Notes: generated from the sequence alone by a model not told the origin. A DNA stretch of 26,568 bases from an uncultured Clostridia bacterium (GCA_938009115.1 CALLHZ010000089.1:1-26568), one strand, 5' to 3'. Positions 7,697-15,096 are shown, counted from the stretch's first letter. Numbers and translations: made by a program.

Positions 7697-8098
7697 ATGG
7701 AAAACGATTCTCCCAAAAACCTGAATAACTTCCGGGGATGGCTCCTGGTGTTCCTGCTGATGCACGGCCCCATCGCCCTGTACAACCTCACCGGCGGTCT
7801 TACGCTGGCCGGAAACCTGATCCGGGCCGGCGCCTCCTGGTGGTTCGTTGCGTTGAATGTCCTCCTGTCGCTCCTGTTGCCTGTGTCCCTTTTACTGCTG
7901 CTGAAGCGCCGCGCCGTATTTCGCTGGGTCTATGTAGGCTTTGCGACCTTGATGTCGGCGAATTTTCTGATGCAGCAGGGCGTCAGCGTCACAACCGTCC
8001 TGGTGGCCGCTGTGTGCACCTTTCCCTGGGTGCTCTATTTGTTCCGGTCCTGTCGCGTCGCCGCGATCCTTGACCGCTCCGGGCAGTCCCCAAGATAG
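7697..8098 (+). CDS. Small four-helix membrane protein, DUF2569-like
   Basis: This 133-residue protein has four hydrophobic segments, at roughly residues 14-33, 48-67, 73-90 and 95-112. It has no signal peptide or catalytic motif. The GWLLVFLLM start of helix 1 and the end of helix 4, WVLYLFRSCRVAAI, resemble the DUF2569 family, in which the last helix ends in a Tyr-Phe-x-x-Ser-x-Arg-Val pattern; this is from memory of the family, not a search. Function is unknown. It is divergent from the M20 gene and lies upstream of, and in the same direction as, the IclR gene. No ribosome site precedes the ATG and the extended -10 at 7682-7690 is immediately upstream, so the message may be leaderless. Confidence 0.7.
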   Translation: MENDSPKNLNNFRGWLLVFLLMHGPIALYNLTGGLTLAGNLIRAGASWWFVALNVLLSLLLPVSLLLLLKRRAVFRWVYVGFATLMSANFLMQQGVSVTTVLVAAVCTFPWVLYLFRSCRVAAILDRSGQSPR

Positions 8099-8122
8099 TG
8101 AAAGCAGAAGAAATATTTGTCG

Positions 8123-8157
8123 GTTCACAATGTGAACCACTTGTTCATATTGTGATT
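8123..8157. promoter_or_regulatory. Tandem operator (two 15-bp palindromes) at the IclR gene promoter
   Basis: GTTCACAATGTGAAC (8123-8137) is a perfect 7-1-7 palindrome. GTTCATATTGTGATT (8143-8157) begins 20 bases later and is an imperfect copy. The second site covers the -35 hexamer and spacer of the promoter, as expected for autorepression. The arrangement and spacing match 4862-4896 in front of the S66/Dpp operon. Confidence 0.75.
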
Positions 8158-8169
8158 TTATGATATACT
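8141..8169 (+). promoter_or_regulatory. Sigma-A-type promoter of the IclR-family gene
   Basis: TTGTTC (8141-8146) and TATACT (8164-8169) are separated by exactly 17 bases. Transcription would start near 8176, leaving a leader of about 40 bases before the ATG at 8215. This position makes an ATG at 8176 unlikely as the real start. Confidence 0.72.
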
Positions 8170-8214
8170 ACTTCCATGAAAAGCTCAATCAGAATTTTTT
8201 CCAGCGAGGTCACT

Positions 8215-8991
8215 ATGCAAAAAAAACCTGTTTCACCAGCGCCCGATAAAATCGGCAGCATCGACAAAGCCCTGACGATCCTGGAGGTTCTGGCCACGGA
8301 GCCCTATGTTTTTTCCGTCACCGACATCGTCAAGGCGACAGGCTTCAACCGGACAACGGTATACCGGACTCTGCAGATCCTGCTGAACAGGGAATATGTC
8401 CAGTACGACAAAAGGCGGGACAAATACCAGATCGGCCATGCCACGTACCATGCCGGAACGATCTACCTCCACAACAACAGCTATCAGGACAAGGTGATGG
8501 AGATCCTGGTGGAAATTTCGGAAATCACGAAGGAATCCGTCGGCATGGCGGTGCGGGAAGGCGACAAAGTCATGTCCCTGCTGGAGGTGGAGCTTCATCA
8601 GCCCATGAAATTCAACGATTTCCCCGGAAAATATTTTCCGCCGAACAAGGGATCTTACGGGAAATGCATCATGGCTTATCAAAACGAGGAAACGGTAGAC
8701 CGGATCCTGGACGGACAAGTCTTCGAGAAAACCTGCTACAATACTTTGACGACAAAAGAAGAGCTGAAAAAAGAATACGCGAAGATCCGCGCCCAGGGCT
8801 TCGTGACCAGCGTCGACGAGCTCTATCTGGATGTAGTAGGCACCGGCATTCCCATTTTCGATCGAACCGGGCAGGTGAATGCTGTGGTAGCCATCGCCTT
8901 CTTCAGGGAAGAGGGCTGGACCGAGAAGCTGGACCATTTTACACGGCTGCTGCTCAGCTATCAGGAGAAGATCCAGAAGTGTATGCCATAA
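8215..8991 (+). CDS. IclR-family transcriptional regulator
   Basis: This 258-residue regulator has the IclR layout: an N-terminal winged helix-turn-helix and a C-terminal ligand-binding domain. The first helix region SIDKALTILEVLA (residues 15-27) and the HTH FSVTDIVKATGFNRTTVYRT (33-52) are clear. The ligand domain ends with the typical DELYLDVVGTGIPIFDRTG pattern, where IclR members place the DE...G...PIFD motif. I chose the ATG at 8215, which has GCGAGG upstream and lies after the predicted transcript start, over an in-frame ATG at 8176. Its promoter carries tandem palindromes matched at the S66/Dpp operon, so it probably controls itself and peptide uptake. The effector is unknown; a peptide or amino-acid breakdown product is a guess from context. 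A good bidirectional terminator follows. Confidence 0.93.
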   Translation: MQKKPVSPAPDKIGSIDKALTILEVLATEPYVFSVTDIVKATGFNRTTVYRTLQILLNREYVQYDKRRDKYQIGHATYHAGTIYLHNNSYQDKVMEILVEISEITKESVGMAVREGDKVMSLLEVELHQPMKFNDFPGKYFPPNKGSYGKCIMAYQNEETVDRILDGQVFEKTCYNTLTTKEELKKEYAKIRAQGFVTSVDELYLDVVGTGIPIFDRTGQVNAVVAIAFFREEGWTEKLDHFTRLLLSYQEKIQKCMP

Positions 8992-9011
8992 ATCATGAAA
9001 CTGAAAATCGA

Positions 9012-9048
9012 AAGGCCCGATCGCACAGATACGATCGGGCCTTGTTTT
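9012..9048. terminator. Bidirectional rho-independent terminator between convergent genes
   Basis: Perfect 10-base arms GGCCCGATCG (9014-9023) and CGATCGGGCC (9032-9041) enclose an 8-base loop, extended by AA/TT pairs. TTGTTTT follows on the plus strand and TTTCGATTTTC on the minus strand. It serves both the IclR gene (plus, ending 8991) and the six-gene fermentation operon (minus, ending 9067). Confidence 0.9.
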
Positions 9049-9066
9049 ATCAGGCATTCAGTTGCA

Positions 9067-11145
9067 TCAGCCCCTGATATACAGTGCGTCCACGGCGCAA
9101 AGGCCTTCTTCGTAAAGAAATACCGGATTGATGTCCAGCTCCGCCATATCGTCCGCATGGGCGCAGGCAAAACGGGAGATCTCCACCAGGGCGTCGGCAA
9201 AAGCCTTTTTGTCCAGCGCCGGCTGACCCCGATAACCGTTCAACAGGCGAACGCTTTTAAGGGAATCGATCATGTCCATGGCTTCGGCAGACGACAAAGG
9301 CGCAAGCCCCAGGGCTGTATCCTTGAACACTTCCACATAGATCCCGCCCAGTCCGCACAGGACGCAGGGACCGAATTGGGGGTCGTTCTTGACGCCGATG
9401 ATCAGCTCGGTGCCCGGCTTCATCATTTCGCAAACCTGGACCCCTTCGATCCTTGCATTGGCATCATAGGCTTTCGCATTGGAGAAGATAGCGTCGAAGG
9501 CCTCCTCCGCTTCCTTTGGGCTGCGAATGTTCAATTTAACGCAACCGGCATCGGACTTGTGCAGTATGTCTGGGCTTTCCACTTTGACCACGGCCTTTTC
9601 CAAACCCAGGGACTCAAAGAGACGCCCCGCCTCCTCCCGGCTCGCGGCCACGCCGAAGCGTCCGCAGGGGATCCGGTCCTGAAGCATTTTTTTGCTTGCG
9701 ATCTCGGTCATGGCCTCTCTGGCCGGCCGCTCCTTTTTAGGGAAACAAAGCTCGAGATCCTTCTGCGCCGCGTCGTAAGCGGCAAACTTCAGGATGTTCT
9801 TAACGATCTTAAAAGCATAGGCAGGCGGAGGCAGGATGGGCACGCCCAGATCCGCCAGACGTTTCGTGTATTCGGGGTTCCGGGTGTTTTCCATGTATGG
9901 AAGGATCATGACCGGAACAGACCACTCTTCCTTTGCAAGCCGCTCTACCGCATGGGCGATGTAGTCCACACAGGGATCCACCACGTTTTCCAGCAGCGTA
10001 AAACCCACCAGCATCAGGTCCACGTTGGGATCCTTCATGATGGTGCCATAGGCCTCCGTCAGCGCTTCTTCGTTGTAGGCCAGCGTAGCGGTCATGTCCA
10101 GGGGATTGCTCACATGGGCGTAAGAGGGCAGCATCGTCGTAAGTTTTTCCACCGTGACCGGATCGTAATCCGGGTACTCCAGTCCGTTCAGATGGGCAAT
10201 GTCCGCCGAAATACCGGTCTCGCCCCCGGAAAGGTTGGCCGAAGTAAGACCGTTGCCTTTTGGCAGCTTCTTGAGCACGGCCAACGCCTGGGCGGTGGAC
10301 ATCAGCTCCTGAAGATCATCTACGCGGATAACGCCGAATTTCTCAAACAGGGCGTCATAGACCCGGTCGGCGCCGGCCATGCTGCCGGTGTGGGAAGCAG
10401 CGACCAGCTGTCCTTTTTCCGAGCGGCCAACTTTGTGTACCACCACGGGTTTACGAAGCTCTGTGGCTCGCTTCAATGCGCCGATAAAACGCTTGGGATC
10501 ATTGACACCCTCCAGGTATAGCGCCACGACTCGAGTGTCCGGATCTTCCACCAGAAACTCCAGATAGTCTTCCATGGTGACCACTTTGGAATTTCCCGAG
10601 GAAATACCGTAGGAAAATCCCGGCACAGGGCTGTCCATCATGGACAGGACAAACTGCCCGCTCTGGGATACCAGGCCGATGCCGCCGGTCCGGTCCCGGT
10701 CCTCGGACACAAAAGCAAAGGGGAAAACTTTGTCCACGGTGTTGATGTATCCGCCACAGTTGGGGCCCATGATGGGCATATCCAGCTTGCGACACAGGGT
10801 GATCAGGTCCTTCTCATCTTCTTTTCCCTGCGCATCCACCTCTCCGTAGCCGCTGGCAAAAACCACGGCTGCCCGGGCGCCTGCGGCGGCGCCTTCCTCC
10901 AGAAGGCCGCTCACGGTGGATTTCGGGGTGCAAATCACCATCAGATCCACCTGCTCGGGCAGGTCGGCCATGCTCTTAAAGCACGGCACGCCGAAGACCG
11001 ATTCCCGGGTGGGACTGATAAAGTAGTATTTGTCCGGAGACATGTACTTCATGACGTTTCTACAGGTGTCGGAGCCGAAGCCCGGTTTTTCCGAAGCGCC
11101 CACCACTGCGAGCTTATTGGGTTTCAGCAGTTTTTTGATGTCCAT
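9067..11145 (-). CDS. ADP-forming acyl-CoA synthetase (NDP-forming acetate/acid-CoA ligase, fused alpha-beta)
   Basis: This 692-residue cytoplasmic enzyme would convert acyl-CoA + ADP + phosphate to a carboxylic acid + ATP + CoA, conserving energy from amino-acid oxidation. The domains read: CoA-binding Rossmann region (about residues 5-130, with LAVVGASEKPG); succinyl-CoA-ligase-like regions (about 150-460), with GLVSQSGQF and the phosphohistidine candidate His252 in ASHTGSM; then an ATP-grasp domain (about 475-690) with VVKVESPDILHKSDAGCVKL-like core VESPDILHKSD and a glycine-rich LCGLGGIYVEV. The ATG at 11145 shares one base with the stop of the OFOR gamma gene (TAATG) and has GGAGG 7 bases upstream; an in-frame GTG at 11175 is disfavoured. 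As last gene of the operon it completes the oxoacid-to-acid route. The preferred acid (acetate, isobutyrate, isovalerate, aryl acids) is not readable. Confidence 0.92.
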   Translation of the reverse strand: MDIKKLLKPNKLAVVGASEKPGFGSDTCRNVMKYMSPDKYYFISPTRESVFGVPCFKSMADLPEQVDLMVICTPKSTVSGLLEEGAAAGARAAVVFASGYGEVDAQGKEDEKDLITLCRKLDMPIMGPNCGGYINTVDKVFPFAFVSEDRDRTGGIGLVSQSGQFVLSMMDSPVPGFSYGISSGNSKVVTMEDYLEFLVEDPDTRVVALYLEGVNDPKRFIGALKRATELRKPVVVHKVGRSEKGQLVAASHTGSMAGADRVYDALFEKFGVIRVDDLQELMSTAQALAVLKKLPKGNGLTSANLSGGETGISADIAHLNGLEYPDYDPVTVEKLTTMLPSYAHVSNPLDMTATLAYNEEALTEAYGTIMKDPNVDLMLVGFTLLENVVDPCVDYIAHAVERLAKEEWSVPVMILPYMENTRNPEYTKRLADLGVPILPPPAYAFKIVKNILKFAAYDAAQKDLELCFPKKERPAREAMTEIASKKMLQDRIPCGRFGVAASREEAGRLFESLGLEKAVVKVESPDILHKSDAGCVKLNIRSPKEAEEAFDAIFSNAKAYDANARIEGVQVCEMMKPGTELIIGVKNDPQFGPCVLCGLGGIYVEVFKDTALGLAPLSSAEAMDMIDSLKSVRLLNGYRGQPALDKKAFADALVEISRFACAHADDMAELDINPVFLYEEGLCAVDALYIRG

Positions 11146-11675
11146 TATACAGCCTCCATCCCTTTGCGGAAGCACGCTTCGTTGGCCGGGACCTTCTTTC
11201 CCTTGGCTTCAAAGTAGTCGTTGATCTGTGCGATCAGAAATTCCGGATCAAAGAGATCCGTCGCCGCGGCCAGCACGCCGAGCATGGCGATGTTGGCGCC
11301 CCTGGGATTGCCCAGGTCGTTGGCCAGGTCCGTTACCGGAGCCTTGACCACGCGGATGTCATCACGATAAGTGCGATCAGGATCGACCAGGGAGGAATTG
11401 ACCAGCAGCAGACCGCCAGGCTTCAGGATGCTTTCGAATTTATCGATGGCCGGCGCGTTCATGGTGAACACGATGTCTGCCTTGCGGATCACCGGACTGG
11501 CGATTTTTTTCTCGCTGATCTTAATAGCGCAGTTGGCTGTTCCACCTCGCATTTCAGAACCATACGAAGGATAGAAGATCACATTTTTTCCCTGCTTCAT
11601 TCCGGCGTGGATCAGAAGCATGCCTGCAGTCAGGACGCCCTGACCGCCAAAGCCGGCGCATATCATTTCTGTCAT
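11145..11675 (-). CDS. vorC: 2-oxoacid:ferredoxin oxidoreductase, gamma subunit
   Basis: This 176-residue protein is the gamma (domain III-type) subunit of a four-subunit 2-oxoacid:ferredoxin oxidoreductase, which decarboxylates a 2-oxoacid to acyl-CoA and reduces ferredoxin. The N-terminal glycine-rich loop GFGGQGVLTAG (residues 8-18) and the later YPSYGSEMRGGTANC segment are family hallmarks. Its length of about 180 residues is standard. Its ATG overlaps the beta-subunit stop by four bases (ATGA) with a strong AAAGGAGG upstream, and its stop overlaps the acyl-CoA synthetase start by one base, showing tight translational coupling. The name vorC follows the alpha subunit's resemblance to VorB; an indolepyruvate or 2-oxoglutarate enzyme is less likely but not excluded. 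Confidence 0.9.
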   Translation of the reverse strand: MTEMICAGFGGQGVLTAGMLLIHAGMKQGKNVIFYPSYGSEMRGGTANCAIKISEKKIASPVIRKADIVFTMNAPAIDKFESILKPGGLLLVNSSLVDPDRTYRDDIRVVKAPVTDLANDLGNPRGANIAMLGVLAAATDLFDPEFLIAQINDYFEAKGKKVPANEACFRKGMEAV

Positions 11676-12406
11676 TTCGCGTCTCCTCCTTTAAATTCGC
11701 CCAGGGGGAAGTGTTTGGTCATTTCTTCCAGCAGGAATTCCTTAGCTTTGAGAGGCGTCAGATTCCAGTTGGTAGGACAGGGGGACAGCAGCTCCACATA
11801 GCAGAGGCCCTGACCGTCCATGTGCTTTTCAAAGGCTTTGCGGATCATTTTCTTAGCCCTGTTGATATTAGCTGCGCCAACCAGAGCACCCCGGGCCAGA
11901 TATCCGATATCAAAGCCTGAATAGGCTTCCTCGATCCGGAAGGGCTTCCCGAAACGGGCCGCATCCTTCCCGTACGGGGAGGACGTGGTCTTTTGCCCGG
12001 GCAGAGTCGTTGGAGCCATTTGTCCGCCGGTCATGCCGTAGATAGCGTTGTTGACCACGATGGCAATGACGTTGTCATTGCGCAGACCCGCGTGCATGGT
12101 CTCGGCCATGCCGATAGCGTATCCGGCGCCGTCGCCGTAGTAAGCAAGGACCGGGTTGTCCTCGCGCACTTTTTTCAGTCCGATGGCCGTGACAAGAGTC
12201 CTGCCGTGAGCCGCCATCACAGTGTCAAAATGCCAATCGCTCAGATGCAGGGACCCGCAGGCCACATCCACCGTGGTGATCAGCTTGTCAGCCAGGCCCA
12301 TTTCTTCGGCCACCTCGGCGATCAGCCTGCCGGCCACGCCGTGGCCGCAGCCGGGGCAAAACCCGCTGGTAGTGAATGTGATTCTATCCGGTGCTTTTAA
12401 TTTCAT
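11672..12406 (-). CDS. vorA: 2-oxoacid:ferredoxin oxidoreductase, beta (thiamine-diphosphate-binding) subunit
   Basis: This 244-residue subunit binds thiamine diphosphate and probably the proximal iron-sulfur cluster. CPGCGHG (Cys17, Cys20) is the family's cluster/ThDP-region signature, with a further Cys at residue 50 in DVACGSLH. The ThDP/magnesium motif runs from GDG (91-93) to NN (119-120) and is followed by AIYGMTGGQMAPTT, strongly typical of this enzyme class. Relatives I recall usually read GDGD at the start of the motif; here the fourth residue is Ala. The start overlaps the alpha-subunit stop (TAATG). Gene naming in this family is inconsistent (vorA/korB/porB), so the symbol is tentative while the role as ThDP subunit is firm. 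Confidence 0.91.
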   Translation of the reverse strand: MKLKAPDRITFTTSGFCPGCGHGVAGRLIAEVAEEMGLADKLITTVDVACGSLHLSDWHFDTVMAAHGRTLVTAIGLKKVREDNPVLAYYGDGAGYAIGMAETMHAGLRNDNVIAIVVNNAIYGMTGGQMAPTTLPGQKTTSSPYGKDAARFGKPFRIEEAYSGFDIGYLARGALVGAANINRAKKMIRKAFEKHMDGQGLCYVELLSPCPTNWNLTPLKAKEFLLEEMTKHFPLGEFKGGDAK

Positions 12407-13473
12407 TACAGCTTCCCTCCCTTTGCCTCAATGATCACTTCCTCGGCTCTGGCGATCAGCTCCTGGGTATCGCTGATGGAGAAGATCGAACCGTAATGGT
12501 ATACCGGTATCCTGCAGCCGGTGGCCAGACGCACGTCGTCGGTCATCTGGGCCAGCAGATTCATTTCAACGGTCATGAATGCTTTGGCATTCTTTGCTTC
12601 TTCAAAGGCTTTCACGGGGAAAGGATACAGGGTGATGGGCCGGATCAGGCCGACCTTCAGGCCTTTTGCCCTTGCGCCTTCCACGACCTCCTCGCAAACT
12701 CTGGAGCTGATGCCATACGCCACCAGGACCAATTCCGCATCCTCCACCGCCGTGCTTTCCCAGCGCTGCTCCTCGGCTTCCATCTTTGCATATTTTTCCC
12801 GAAGAAAATCTTCGTAGGGCAGACCCATGCTGTAGAAGATATTCTGGATCCTGCGGTATTCCTCCGCCATCGTGCCGCCCTTGACAGACCAGTCGAACTT
12901 GTCGTTGTCATGCTCCTTGAATTCCGGCAGCTCCACGGCTTCGATCATCTGTCCAATGGCGGCGTCGCTGGCCATCAGCACCGGATGCCGGTACTTCTCG
13001 GCCAGGTCGAATGCCAGATAGGTAAGATCCGCATTCTCCTGCACGGAGTTGGGGGCCAGGACGATGGTCCGGTAGTCTCCGTGCCCGCCGCCCCGGGTCA
13101 TCTGCCAATAATCGCCCTGCCCCTGGGAAATATCACCCAGACCGCTGCCGATACGCATCACGTTCACGATCACCGCCGGCAGGTCCGAAGCGCAGAGGTA
13201 AGAAATGCCTTCCTGCTTCAATGAGAATCCCGGACCCGAGGAAGTGGTAAGCGCTCTGGCGCCGCCGGAGGCTGCGCCCATCACCATATTCACCGCCGCC
13301 AGCTCCGACTCCGCCTGGGTATAAGAGCCGCCCACCTCGTCCATACGCCAGGAGAGATATTCCAGGATCTCCGTCTGGGGCGTGATCGGGTAGCCGGCAA
13401 AAAATCTGCATCCTGCTCGAAGCGCGGCTTCCGCCAGAGCTTCGTTGCCTTTCATCAATACGCGTTCGCTCAT
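12406..13473 (-). CDS. vorB: 2-oxoacid:ferredoxin oxidoreductase, alpha subunit (VorB-like, 3-methyl-2-oxobutanoate type)
   Basis: This 355-residue subunit forms the pyrimidine-binding half of the ThDP site. The N-terminus MKGNEALAEAALRAGC...GYPITPQTEI (about residues 7-36) is the classic alpha-subunit opening. The combination of QAESELAAVNMV, LTTSSGPGFSLKQEG and GGGHGDYRTIVLAP matches the VorB group as I know it, which acts on branched-chain 2-oxoacids. The length agrees with VorB (about 350). I chose the ATG at 13473, preceded by GGAGG, over an upstream in-frame start at 13563 whose extra 30 residues have low-quality composition and overlap the ferredoxin gene. It lies 10 bases after the ferredoxin stop. 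Substrate preference for valine/leucine/isoleucine oxoacids is from family resemblance and fits the liv transporter nearby in the window. Confidence 0.9.
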   Translation of the reverse strand: MSERVLMKGNEALAEAALRAGCRFFAGYPITPQTEILEYLSWRMDEVGGSYTQAESELAAVNMVMGAASGGARALTTSSGPGFSLKQEGISYLCASDLPAVIVNVMRIGSGLGDISQGQGDYWQMTRGGGHGDYRTIVLAPNSVQENADLTYLAFDLAEKYRHPVLMASDAAIGQMIEAVELPEFKEHDNDKFDWSVKGGTMAEEYRRIQNIFYSMGLPYEDFLREKYAKMEAEEQRWESTAVEDAELVLVAYGISSRVCEEVVEGARAKGLKVGLIRPITLYPFPVKAFEEAKNAKAFMTVEMNLLAQMTDDVRLATGCRIPVYHYGSIFSISDTQELIARAEEVIIEAKGGKL

Positions 13474-13483
13474 TGCCGCCTCC

Positions 13484-13681
13484 TTACAAAATCTCAAAAA
13501 CGTAGTCTGGACATACCCGGTAGCAGGAGCCGCACTGGATGCATTTCTCCTGATCGACCACAATGGTCAGGTAGCCCTTGGCATTCATATGGTCACCGAA
13601 GGAAATGGCCTGCTTGGGACATTCCGCGACACAATAGCCGCAACCCTTGCACCTGGTGACGTCGGTTCTGTTTTTTTCCAT
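13484..13681 (-). CDS. vorD: 2[4Fe-4S] ferredoxin, delta subunit of the 2-oxoacid oxidoreductase
   Basis: This 65-residue polypeptide carries two CxxCxxCxxxC clusters: Cys11, 14, 17, 21 and Cys47, 50, 53, 57, each ending in CP. That is the pattern of an 8-Fe ferredoxin-type delta subunit, which passes electrons from the ThDP site to free ferredoxin. The first cluster spacing CKGCGYCVAECP is the standard form. The ATG at 13681 has GGAGACAGCT upstream. It lies 15 bases after the dehydrogenase stop and 10 before the alpha-subunit start, so it is within the operon. A stand-alone ferredoxin is possible, but position and size match VorD/KorD/PorD. Confidence 0.92.
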   Translation of the reverse strand: MEKNRTDVTRCKGCGYCVAECPKQAISFGDHMNAKGYLTIVVDQEKCIQCGSCYRVCPDYVFEIL

Positions 13682-13696
13682 AGCTGTCTCCGTTGT

Positions 13697-14851
13697 CTAA
13701 ATATCAGGGGTATCGAACGTATCGGGGGCAAAGATCTGCCGGGCGATCTCACGGGTATATCGGCCAGTTTTCCTGGCTTCTTCGAAGAGCCTGCGGGTCT
13801 GCTTGCGAACGATCATCTCCGTGTCGTCCACGATATCCTGGGGCACGGGGTCTTTGACGATCCGGAAAACCAGGGCTTCATAGATCCGCACACCGCCGGT
13901 GTTGGCCACAAAGTCCACGACTACATCCACGCCTCTTTTGTGGAGGATCTCATCAGCCTCTGCCGTGGTGGGGATATTGGCGGCTTCCACGATCAGGGAA
14001 GCCTGAACCTTGTCGGCGTTGTTCTTGTTGATCACGTCTTCCAGCGCCGCGGGGATCAGGATGTCGCAGGGCATCTCCACCCACTTGCTGTTTGGCAGGA
14101 TTTCATATCCGGGAGCAAAGGCTGTCGGATCCATTTCACCCTTGGGCTTCTTGGTCTCCACCAGCTTTTTCACATCCAGTCCGTCCTTGCAGTAGACCAG
14201 TCCGTTGACGTCGGCCAGTCCGACTACCTTATACCCCATTTTGTCCAGACAATACGCGCAACTGGCGCCTACAGCGCCGAAGCCCTGGATGATGACTGAT
14301 GCGCCGGGCTTTCCGCTTTTGAAATTCCAGGCTTCGTCCGCCGCAAAGGCAACGCCGTAGCCCGTGATCATGTCATACATTTTGAAGCCGTCGAAGGTCA
14401 TATCGCAGGCATCGTCGTGGTTTTTAATGCCCTGCTGGATCTCGGGGTCTTTCTCCATTGCTTTGGTCTGAGGAAGTCCGATACCCAGGTCATCCAGGAT
14501 ATTCAGGACATCGCCGTAATCCACGCCCAAATCGCCGCCGATGGACACGCCGGCCTTGATATAGGGGGCCATGGCCGTCAGATACCGGCGAAGCACGTCC
14601 AGTGCGTCGGGAGCTTTATAGTCGTAGGCGATCCCGCCCTTGCAACCGCCGGTGGTCTCCGACTCGATGGCTTTGTATTTGTAGCCCATGGTCGTGGCAA
14701 GCCGTATCACTTCTTCACGGGTGACGGTTGGATGCATCCGTGTGCCGCCTCCGCAATAATTTCTGACAAAATTGTAGGCGCACAGCCAGCCTTTTGCTTC
14801 AGATTCCGTGTCATTCCATTCCACGACGACATAGGGTCTCTTGTCTGCCAT
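13697..14851 (-). CDS. Glu/Leu/Phe/Val dehydrogenase family protein (amino-acid dehydrogenase)
   Basis: This 384-residue NAD(P)-dependent enzyme would deaminate an amino acid to a 2-oxoacid, feeding the adjacent oxidoreductase. The substrate domain carries the active-site lysine Lys71 in GGCKGGIAYD; most relatives I recall read GGAKGG or GGGKGG there. The nucleotide domain begins near TGYGVAFAADEA and holds the dinucleotide loop QGFGAVG (residues 189-195). Later, CDILIPAALEDVI and EAANIPTTAEADEIL correspond to the usual CDILIPAA and EGAN-PTT motifs. At 384 residues it is shorter than hexameric glutamate dehydrogenases (about 420-450). The ATG at 14851 has AGGAGG upstream, and a sigma-A-like promoter lies at 14949-14977. 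As first gene of the operon it sets the input; glutamate versus branched-chain or aromatic substrate is not resolved, but the VorB neighbour favours branched chains. Confidence 0.9.
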   Translation of the reverse strand: MADKRPYVVVEWNDTESEAKGWLCAYNFVRNYCGGGTRMHPTVTREEVIRLATTMGYKYKAIESETTGGCKGGIAYDYKAPDALDVLRRYLTAMAPYIKAGVSIGGDLGVDYGDVLNILDDLGIGLPQTKAMEKDPEIQQGIKNHDDACDMTFDGFKMYDMITGYGVAFAADEAWNFKSGKPGASVIIQGFGAVGASCAYCLDKMGYKVVGLADVNGLVYCKDGLDVKKLVETKKPKGEMDPTAFAPGYEILPNSKWVEMPCDILIPAALEDVINKNNADKVQASLIVEAANIPTTAEADEILHKRGVDVVVDFVANTGGVRIYEALVFRIVKDPVPQDIVDDTEMIVRKQTRRLFEEARKTGRYTREIARQIFAPDTFDTPDI

Positions 14852-14922
14852 AACCTTCCCTCCTGTGTTCTTTCATTGATAGGCCGCGTCTCAAAAACCC
14901 GGCCGGATCCATACTCAAACGC

Positions 14923-14938
14923 GCAGGTCGAAACCTGC
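14923..14938 (-). other. UUCG-tetraloop hairpin in the leader of the fermentation operon
   Basis: On the minus strand GCAGGT and ACCTGC enclose TTCG, giving a very stable tetraloop a few bases after the predicted transcript start. A role in mRNA stability or in a leader control is possible. It does not match a riboswitch class I recognise. Confidence 0.5.
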
Positions 14939-14948
14939 AGCCGAAACC

Positions 14949-14977
14949 ATTATATATGTCGCCCCACATTTATTCAA
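14949..14977 (-). promoter_or_regulatory. Sigma-A-type promoter of the gdh-vor-acyl-CoA synthetase operon
   Basis: On the minus strand TTGAAT (14972-14977) and TATAAT (14949-14954) are separated by exactly 17 bases. The start would lie near 14942, leaving a leader of about 90 bases before the ATG at 14851. This is among the best promoter matches in the window. Confidence 0.8.
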
Positions 14978-15096
14978 GGAAAACGGTAATTTCGCAGGCA
15001 TCTGAAGGAGTAAGCAGCAAAAACACGTGACTATTCCACTTTTTGATCCGATTCACTAAATTAATTAAGGTTTGAATGGGAATTACGGTCCGATGT

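Noticed and set aside
8995..10521. Plus-strand open frame of 508 codons opposite the acyl-CoA synthetase
   Set aside because: It begins inside the terminator after the IclR gene, is antisense to a conserved enzyme and shows His/Gly/Arg-rich composition typical of shadow frames.
13474..13563. Thirty-codon N-terminal extension of the OFOR alpha subunit
   Set aside because: It overlaps the ferredoxin gene and has no family similarity; the ATG at 13473 has GGAGG and matches the normal start.
14852..14942. Riboswitch in the dehydrogenase leader
   Set aside because: The leader is short and shows one small tetraloop hairpin but none of the conserved cores I know (glycine, lysine, SAM, TPP, T-box).
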